This document shows, piece after piece, positions 24,341 to 30,700 of a DNA stretch of 61,174 nucleotides. The position numbers and the translations under genes are program-made. Source of the stretch: an uncultured Christensenellaceae bacterium (GTDB lineage Bacteria > Bacillota > Clostridia > Christensenellales > Borkfalkiaceae); contig CAJUOV010000013.1 of NCBI GenBank assembly GCA_910588695.1, forward strand, positions 1 through 61,174, written 5' to 3'. Position 1 is the stretch's first letter, and each line of letters opens with the position of its first letter. The notes beneath the pieces are model-generated. The model saw only the letters and a program-made list of their open reading frames with translations, did not search any database and was not told where the DNA came from.

Positions 24341-24856
24341 TTAGGATTTTTGTCCCGCGATTGCGTTCAAAACATACGCGAGATTTGCGATGGGAGCCTG
24401 CAAGCAACCCAACATTTTTGCGATCAACACCTCTCTCGAAGGAATTGCCGCGAGTTTCTTGATACCTGCCGCGTCAACATACGCGCCGTTGACGTAAGCG
24501 CTCTTCGGAACGAGTTTCTCTTCCAGAGCGGGATTTTCCTTGACCGCCTTCGCGATGATCGAACAGCCGCTCGTCTCGTCGGGACAGAACACGAATGCCG
24601 TCGCGCCGTTCAGATCGCTGTCGAAGTCGGTTACGCCGAGCTCGTTGAGCGCCTTTCTCACGAGCGTGTTTTTATAAACTTTGTACTCGCAGGAAGCATT
24701 CTTAAAACGGTTTCTCAGATCGGTCACTTCAAGAACGGTCAGCTTGTTGTAAGCGGCAAGCACGACTGCTTTGCTCTCTTGGATCTTTCCTTTGATCACT
24801 TCGACCTCGGCTTCTTTTGCCTTACGGTTTTCGGAAATCTTTCTTTCTTTCTCCAT
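24341..24856 (-). CDS. rplJ: ribosomal protein uL10
   Basis: A 171-residue base of the ribosomal stalk, binding 23S rRNA and bL12 dimers. Start ATG 24856 is set by GGAGGTAACT directly upstream; the longer in-frame reading from 24943 would run through the L10 leader. Visible family text: SKAVVLAAYNKLTV, YKVYKNTLVRKAL. L10 itself is expected to bind the leader and repress rplJ-rplL. Confidence 0.97.
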   Translation of the reverse strand: MEKERKISENRKAKEAEVEVIKGKIQESKAVVLAAYNKLTVLEVTDLRNRFKNASCEYKVYKNTLVRKALNELGVTDFDSDLNGATAFVFCPDETSGCSIIAKAVKENPALEEKLVPKSAYVNGAYVDAAGIKKLAAIPSREVLIAKMLGCLQAPIANLAYVLNAIAGQKS

Positions 24857-24869
24857 AGTTACCTCCACA

Positions 24870-24992
24870 AAGCGCCTATGCGCCCGAATAAAAATCTCCG
24901 CACCACAGACGGGTACGGAGTTTCTCACAGTGAAAAATCCCAACCTCGACGGGAAATTAAGCCGTAAGGCGCCCGTTGTCTGCGGTCGATCG
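24870..24992 (-). ncRNA. L10 ribosomal protein leader
   Basis: Between the rplJ promoter and its start, the minus strand reads like the conserved L10 leader: GACAACGGGCGCC, TTACGGCTTAAT, then CCCGTCGAGG, with paired GGGC/GCCC arms, followed by a second stem CTCCG...CGGAG. In Firmicutes this RNA binds L10(L12)4 for autoregulation. Recognition is by pattern; exact ends are approximate. Confidence 0.75.
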
Positions 24993-25003
24993 ATTACTTT
25001 TTT

Positions 25004-25032
25004 ATTTTAACCCTTTTTTTCAAAAGCGTCAA
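25004..25032 (-). promoter_or_regulatory. sigma-A promoter for rplJ-rplL
   Basis: TTGACG (25027-25032), 17-base spacer, TAAAAT (25004-25009) on the minus strand, directly ahead of the L10 leader. Confidence 0.7.
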
Positions 25033-25059
25033 GCGATTTTATAGGGAAAACCGATAAAA

Positions 25060-25749
25060 TCAAAGTTTGTTATAGTTCACTTTTACGCCGGGACCCATGG
25101 TGGATGCAAGGCTGACGCTCTTCACGTACTGACCTTTCGCCGCGGCGGGTTTCGCCTTGACGATCGCGTCCATGAGCGCGTTGAAGTTTTCGAGAATCTT
25201 TTCAACGCCGAAGCTCTTCTTTCCGATCGGGCAGTGGATGATCGCCGTCTTGTCGAGACGGTATTCGACTTTACCTGCTTTCACTTCGGAAACCGCTTTC
25301 GCAACGTCCATCGTGACCGTGCCCGACTTGGGGTTGGGCATCAAACCTTTGGGACCCAAGAGACGACCGATACGCCCTACAACGCCCATCATATCGGGAG
25401 TCGTGATCATTACGTCGAAGCCGAACCAGTTCTCCGTCTGGATCTTTTGAACCATCTCTTCCGCACCGACGAAATCCGCGCCCGCGGCTTGCGCCTGATC
25501 CGCTCTTTCACCCTTTGCGATGACGAGTACCTTTTTGGTTTTGCCCGTTCCGTGGGGAAGGACGAGAACGCCGCGAACCTGCTGATCCGCCTGTCTGGGG
25601 TCGATCCCGAGACGGACGTGCAGTTCGATCGTTTCGTCGAATTTAGCCTTCGCGTTTTCAATGGCGAGTTTTACCGCTTCCTGTGCGTCGTACTGCTTGG
25701 CGCGGTCATAGCTTTTTACGCTCTCGGCGTATTTTTTACCGTATTTCAT
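25060..25749 (-). CDS. rplA: ribosomal protein uL1
   Basis: A 229-residue L1 stalk protein with the signature MTTPDMMGVVGRIGRLLGP and GLMPNPKSGTV. ATG 25749 is preceded by GGGAGGTAAATC; the reading from 25791 has no ribosome binding site. L1 often represses its own operon by binding an mRNA copy of its rRNA site. It follows rplK by 50 bases. Confidence 0.97.
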   Translation of the reverse strand: MKYGKKYAESVKSYDRAKQYDAQEAVKLAIENAKAKFDETIELHVRLGIDPRQADQQVRGVLVLPHGTGKTKKVLVIAKGERADQAQAAGADFVGAEEMVQKIQTENWFGFDVMITTPDMMGVVGRIGRLLGPKGLMPNPKSGTVTMDVAKAVSEVKAGKVEYRLDKTAIIHCPIGKKSFGVEKILENFNALMDAIVKAKPAAAKGQYVKSVSLASTMGPGVKVNYNKL

Positions 25750-25799
25750 TGATTTACCTCCCTGTGGTTCAACGAGGTTTCCCTCTCCCACATTCTCCT

Positions 25800-26225
25800 T
25801 TACTCTTCTACCGTGATCCCCATGCTGCGCGCGGTTCCCTTGATCATGCTCATTGCGCTTTCAAGAGACGTGCAATTCAGGTCGGGAAGTTTGATCTTCG
25901 CAATTTCCTCCACCTGGGCTTTGGTAAGTTTGCCCACTTTGTTCTTGTTGGGTACTGCGCTCGCCGTCTCTAAACCGCATGCCTTTTTGATGAGAACGGG
26001 CGCGGGCGGCGTTTTGAGAACAAACGTGAACGAACGGTCCTGATAGATCGTAATGACGACGGGGATGATAAGTCCCTCTTGCTGCGCCGTCTTGGCGTTG
26101 AACTCTTTGGTAAAGCCCGGAATATTGATTCCGTGAGGACCGAGAGTCGAACCGACAGGGGGTCCCGGGGTGGCTTTGCCTGCGGGAAGCTGTAACTTCA
26201 CTACCGCGGTAATCTTTTTTGCCAT
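25800..26225 (-). CDS. rplK: ribosomal protein uL11
   Basis: A 141-residue protein of the GTPase-associated centre, with VVKLQLPAGKATPGPPVG at the N-terminus and GTARSMGITVE at the C-terminus. ATG 26225 has GGAGGATTTT before it. The 268-base gap upstream, between nusG and rplK, is unusually long and structured. Confidence 0.97.
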   Translation of the reverse strand: MAKKITAVVKLQLPAGKATPGPPVGSTLGPHGINIPGFTKEFNAKTAQQEGLIIPVVITIYQDRSFTFVLKTPPAPVLIKKACGLETASAVPNKNKVGKLTKAQVEEIAKIKLPDLNCTSLESAMSMIKGTARSMGITVEE

Positions 26226-26493
26226 AAAATCCTCCGTATTTGTGGTATTTGCAAGGCGGCGCTTTGGATTTTCCGCCTCTCCCACTCGTCACAGCGGGCT
26301 TCGCTTTCAGCCCTTTGCTGTGAAGTTTCCGAAATTTGTTGTTGCGCAATTTCCCTCAGCAAAAGGCAACTGCGCTACGCCGCTGTTCCTCTTCGCAAAA
26401 AAATACTGCGTCTTTTTTTTGCGATTGCTGGTGAAAACGACGCTTTGCGCCGTTTTGCCGTAAGCCCCGCAGAACAGTACGGCTATCATATTG
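26226..26493 (-). other. long structured nusG-rplK spacer
   Basis: This 268-base gap holds three hairpins. One is 26289-26323: TCACAGC / GCTGTGA enclosing GGGCT / AGCCC with a 3-base bulge. The second is 26393-26424, an A/T stem TCGCAAAAAAA / TTTTTTTGCGA. The third is 26434-26456, AAAACG.CGC / GCG.CGTTTT. A 60-codon frame (26489 to 26307, minus) begins 4 bases after nusG with AGAGGA upstream, but it has no recognisable product and is probably not a gene. Candidate roles: attenuator, L1/L11 leader, or an inserted short repeat. Confidence 0.5.
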
Positions 26494-27057
26494 TTAATCC
26501 TCTTCTCTCGGCACTTCGACGGCGTCGGGAGAAATTTTGGTGATCTGGATATAATCCACTTCCACGTCCTGTTCTCTGCCGAACATAACGATAGAGACTT
26601 TCGCGCGCTGGGTATCGTCGTTCAGTTCGCGGATCTCGCCCACAAAGCCTTCCAAAGGTCCGCTGTCGATCGAAACTCGGTCGCCTGCTTTGAAGTCCGC
26701 GTCCGTCACAAAATCTTCGAGACGCATTTTACGGATCTCTTCCTCTTTCATGGGAATCGGTCTGCCCTGAGGGCCGCAAAAGCCCGTCACCCCCCTCGTG
26801 TTTGTCACAAGATACCAAAGCTGATTGGAATAGATCATTTTGATAAAGACGTAGCAGGGAAGTAGTTTGCGTTCCACAACCTTCTTTTTTCCGTTCGCCT
26901 TTTCTTCGATCGTCTGCTCGGTGGGAATTTTAACGTCGGTGATCTGGTCGGCGAGGTTATTGTTCTCAATCAACCTTAAAAGGCTCTCTTTGACCATTGC
27001 CTCATAGCCGGAATAGGTATGAAGAATATACCACTGCGGCTGTTCATTCAGAGCCAT
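26494..27057 (-). CDS. nusG: transcription termination/antitermination factor NusG
   Basis: A 187-residue factor: N-terminal NGN domain (WYILHTYSGYEAMVKESL, then YVFIKMIYSNQLWYLVTNTRGVTGF) that binds RNA polymerase, and a C-terminal KOW domain (FKAGDRVSIDSGPLEGFVGEI) that contacts ribosomal S10 or Rho. It starts one base after the secE stop. It is slightly longer than average because of a linker near 45-60. Confidence 0.97.
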   Translation of the reverse strand: MALNEQPQWYILHTYSGYEAMVKESLLRLIENNNLADQITDVKIPTEQTIEEKANGKKKVVERKLLPCYVFIKMIYSNQLWYLVTNTRGVTGFCGPQGRPIPMKEEEIRKMRLEDFVTDADFKAGDRVSIDSGPLEGFVGEIRELNDDTQRAKVSIVMFGREQDVEVDYIQITKISPDAVEVPREED

Positions 27058-27058
27058 C

Positions 27059-27358
27059 TCAGTTTCCTCCCAACGAAGTCAAGAATTTGAGAAGCTCCGA
27101 GAAGCCGTAGTTCACGCCCGTAACCACAACGATAAAAGCAAGCACGATTGCAAGCACGATGCCGGTCGCTTTCATAGCCTTGCCGAAAGAAGGCCAAGAA
27201 ACGCGTTTGAGCTCCGAGAAAGTCTCTTTGAGCTTTCTGCCCATGCGCACGAAGAAATTCGGCTTTTTGTTCTTGTCCTGCTTTTTGGATTTTTCGGGTT
27301 TGTTCGGGCGGGATTCTTTTTCAAGCTCCTTCGCCTCTTTTTTATCTGCCTTAGACAT
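27059..27358 (-). CDS. secE: preprotein translocase subunit SecE
   Basis: A 99-residue essential subunit of SecYEG. About 35 lysine/glutamate-rich residues precede the conserved amphipathic helix (FSELKRVSWPS) and a single membrane helix (ATGIVLAIVLAFIVVVTGV). The charged N-terminal tail is longer than in Bacillus SecE (about 60 residues in total). It sits in the usual place between rpmG and nusG. Confidence 0.95.
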   Translation of the reverse strand: MSKADKKEAKELEKESRPNKPEKSKKQDKNKKPNFFVRMGRKLKETFSELKRVSWPSFGKAMKATGIVLAIVLAFIVVVTGVNYGFSELLKFLTSLGGN

Positions 27359-27371
27359 TGGCGTCCTCCGA

Positions 27372-27536
27372 TTACTTGGACTCTTTGTGAACGGTGTGCT
27401 TTTTGCAGACGGGGCAGTACTTTTTCAATTCGAGACGATCGGGATCGTTACGCTTATTTTTGAAACTGTCGTAGTTGCGGTTTTTGCACTCGGTACACTC
27501 GAACGTGACTTTCATTCTCGTCGATTTCGTAGCCAT
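27372..27536 (-). CDS. rpmG: ribosomal protein bL33
   Basis: A 54-residue protein encoded on the minus strand from ATG 27536 to TAA at 27374. It has the zinc-binding Cys pairs CTEC and CPVC and the family text KNRNYDSFKNKRNDPDRLELKKYCP, here given as overlapping segments of the short protein. It begins the secE-nusG-rplKA cluster, 13 bases before secE. Confidence 0.95.
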   Translation of the reverse strand: MATKSTRMKVTFECTECKNRNYDSFKNKRNDPDRLELKKYCPVCKKHTVHKESK

Positions 27537-27553
27537 TGGTTAAAACTCCATAC

Positions 27554-27579
27554 AAAAAAATTGCACCCCTCATCGGTGC
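27554..27579 (-). terminator. leader hairpin with T-run ahead of rpmG (possible attenuator)
   Basis: GCACC / GGTGC stem with a 7-base loop, followed on the minus strand by ATTTTTTT. It lies between the promoter and rpmG, so it could end some transcripts before the first gene. Confidence 0.55.
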
Positions 27580-27587
27580 GTAAAGAC

Positions 27588-27616
27588 AGTTTATCACAAT
27601 CGGATAGGCTTGTCAA
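27588..27616 (-). promoter_or_regulatory. sigma-A promoter of the rpmG-secE-nusG-rplKA cluster
   Basis: TTGACA (27611-27616), 17-base spacer, TAAACT (27588-27593) on the minus strand, 51 bases ahead of rpmG. Confidence 0.75.
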
Positions 27617-27654
27617 TGATTTTTGCGCCGATTTTACAATTTTTACAAGAAAAA

Positions 27655-27681
27655 CAAACCCCTCCGCAAGGGAGAGGTTTG
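27655..27681 (-). terminator. intrinsic terminator after the giant lipoprotein gene
   Basis: CAAACC.CTCC / GGAG.GGTTTG stem with one mismatch and a 5-base loop, then GTTTTTC-like T-run on the minus strand. It isolates the 6-kb gene from the ribosomal cluster. Confidence 0.8.
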
Positions 27682-27704
27682 TGATTTTTGTTGCGTCTTC
27701 CCGA

Positions 27705-30700
27705 TTATTCGGCAGACGTGTACGCTACGTTCGTGACGTTGAGGTAACAGGATTCAAAACCCAATTCCGCCGAATACTGATCAAGGAACTGTTTTCCGCT
27801 TGCAGGCGTAATCGTATAGGTCTGCATTGCAGCTCTGGAATCCTTGGCAAAAATCATCTTGACAACGATTTGAGTAGCATTCGTCCAATCGATTTCGATC
27901 GTAAGTTCGCAATCTGCGATTATGCTCTTGAACGCATTCCAATCGGAATCGGACGTATTGGTCTGACTGATCTGCCAGCCTTCGTTCTCTTTGAGTTTAT
28001 CGCCGTCGATCACATAATTATCGCCGCGGAAGATACCCGCTACCATAGCCTTACCGCTGAACACGGAAACGAGCGACGTAGACCAGTTGTTAGACGCCTG
28101 CGATTTCATCGTACCGCTGATCGTAAGTTTTTTACCCTTTTCTACCGCAAATACTTTACCCGTGATAGGCGTGTAACCCGTCCAAGCGCCGCCGTCTGCC
28201 GTACCGTCCGTTCCGAGCGTAAATGCCGTATCCGTCGTATAGGTCGGGAAATCGTAACGGGGATCGAGCGCGCCGCAGTTACACGTATGATCCGGATTCG
28301 TATAAGAGTGCGTATGAGCAACCAATTCTTTCAGAAGATCTTTTTCCTGCAAATACAACTGATAACGAGCCGCGGCTTCCGCATCCGTCAACGCGCCTTT
28401 CTGCACAAGTGCGTCAACCGCGTCAATGGAACCCGCAAATTGTGTCGTTGCAACATACAACCCCTCCTGAGCGGCGCAAAGCATGAACAATTTAATGAAG
28501 TCGTCAACCGTTCCGTCGCTTGCACCAAACGCCATGTTTGCGGGGTACGTCAACATCTTATTTCCATTCAAATAGTAAACAATGCCGACACCCTGTTTAA
28601 CCGTTACGGTAATATAGCAATTTGCCGTATTCTTGATCGTATCCCATGCGTATCCGTTTTCCAAAATCGCACCGACGGTCGACGGGAATACGTTCTCATT
28701 TTTCAACTTAGTTTTCAATTCAGCCATTTCACCGGTAACTACAGTCATAACGTTCGTCTGCAAGTTAGGAGAACAAATGTTGACCTGACCGTATTTCGTT
28801 CTTGCCACAAGGCTATCCCAGTCGCTGCTAGCCGAATTCTGGAAGTAGGAAATCGTGATTCCCTCTTCACCGTTAAATTTATCTTCGTCGAACTGAGCCG
28901 CAGGAATCAATGTTCCCTTTGCGTTTCCGTTTTTAAGAATCGCGCCGCAAACCGTACATTCAAACAACGTCGCGTCTGTCGCATTCGTTCCCCAAGTGTG
29001 CGAGGGAACAACTTCGATGTTGAAGTGGCCGAGCGTCGTATCGCCGTCTTTCGCTTCGCAACCCTTGCTTCCGATTGCGGTACAGCTGTTCGCTACTACG
29101 AGAACCTGCGCGGGCGTTCCCCCAACGATTGCCTCCGCGAATACACGTTCACCGCTGACCGTATAGTACATTGTCCCGTAGTCCGCTTCACTTGCAATCA
29201 ATTCAAGCACGTAAGTCGCGTTGCCTGCAATCTTGAAGTAGCTCAGATCGATCACAAACTGCGTCAATTTGAAACTGCCCTGTTCGAAATGCGTCGCCGT
29301 AAGCGCGTTCTTGGTGAGACCGTTCGCTTCCTTAAAGGCAACTTCCGTTCCCGCCATCGAATACGCAAGATTGTAAGGCAGAATCTTATCCTTATCCGTC
29401 GAAGCGTTATTCGCGTTGAACACGAGATAGTCGGTACCCGTCGCCTTTTCACCGAAGAGGTAGACGTTGATCTTATCGCCGTTTGCGTAAGCATAGATCG
29501 AATTGTTTTCGACTACAACACCGTTTGCAATCGTATCGGGAAGTCTGGTAAGATTGAATCTGCTCGTTGCGATCGCTTGACCCTCCGCGTCTTTAAGCAC
29601 CACTTCATAGGCGGGAACGCCCGTGAGCGTCATCTGCGCGGGGATTGTGAGCGTAAGCGTATTGTTCGCCCAAGTTGCCGTCACATTGCCGAACGTCATA
29701 TTCGCGGCAATCGCCTGCTCAACGCCGTTGACGGAGAATTTCGCGCCCGTCATGTCGGCGGGAAGACCTTCGTACTCCACCGTCACCGTACTGTCTTTCA
29801 AGATAAACGCGTTATCGGTATTGACGGAAGCCGTCGTCCCATACATCGAAACCGCCGTAAGGCCGACTTTGATATCGCACTGCTTGGTGCTTCCCTTGTC
29901 GTCTCTGAGATCGATATAATACACGCCGGGAGTCTCGTTCTCTTTGAGAAGAACTTTTACTTCGATCGCCTTGCCGCTGACGGAAGCCGTAGCTCCCTCA
30001 ACGGGATTCTTGAACTCCGCGTCGCTGTAAACGACCGCATTCGCGTTGCCCGTCGTGTAATTCTCTTTCAGGTTGATCGTGAACGCAATCTCTTTTGCGT
30101 AGCCCGATTCCGTAGTCGCCTGCGCGTTACCGCCCGTCGCCGAAACGGTTGCAAAATGGTTCTCGATATTTCCGTGCGCCAGCGTCACACCCGTACCCGT
30201 AACGCTCTCGATCATGTCTTTGTCGAGTTTACCGGATTTGAACACCCAATAATTTCCGCTGTTTCCTGCATTCGACGCTCCGTCAAGCGCGAACGAAAGG
30301 TTCACGGAATCCTCGGTCAAATTCGAGAACTTATGCGTGAATTCGTAATAAACTTTTCCGTAACCCGTAACGAGAGTAGCATCGGCTTTCTTGTACAGAC
30401 GCCATATTACCGTGAAGATGCCGTCCTGATAACCCGCCCAGATACGGAACGCCGCGCCCGCTTTCATAGTCGCCTTGAATCCGTCTTCGTCGATCTCGTT
30501 GCCGTCCGCGTCGAGCTTGCCGTTGGGCGTGCGCGTATCGTCGCCGAGAGACGACCAAATATTTTCGCCGATAGCCGCATCGGTGTAACCGTTATCCCCG
30601 ATAAATCCGTCGTTACGAATCCAATACCAGTTGCTGCCCGCCGTCAGTTTCAGCGTAACGCCGTTATAAACGTTCGCAAATCCGCTGTTCGCGTAATTAT

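Noticed and set aside
24857..24943. Longer N-terminus for ribosomal protein L10
   Set aside because: The added codons fall in the L10 leader; ATG 24856 has a perfect GGAGGT ribosome binding site and matches the family N-terminus.
26307..26489. A 60-codon minus-strand frame after nusG with AGAGGA upstream
   Set aside because: The product has no recognisable domain and spans two of the strong hairpins. It is better explained as part of a structured spacer, though expression was not excluded.
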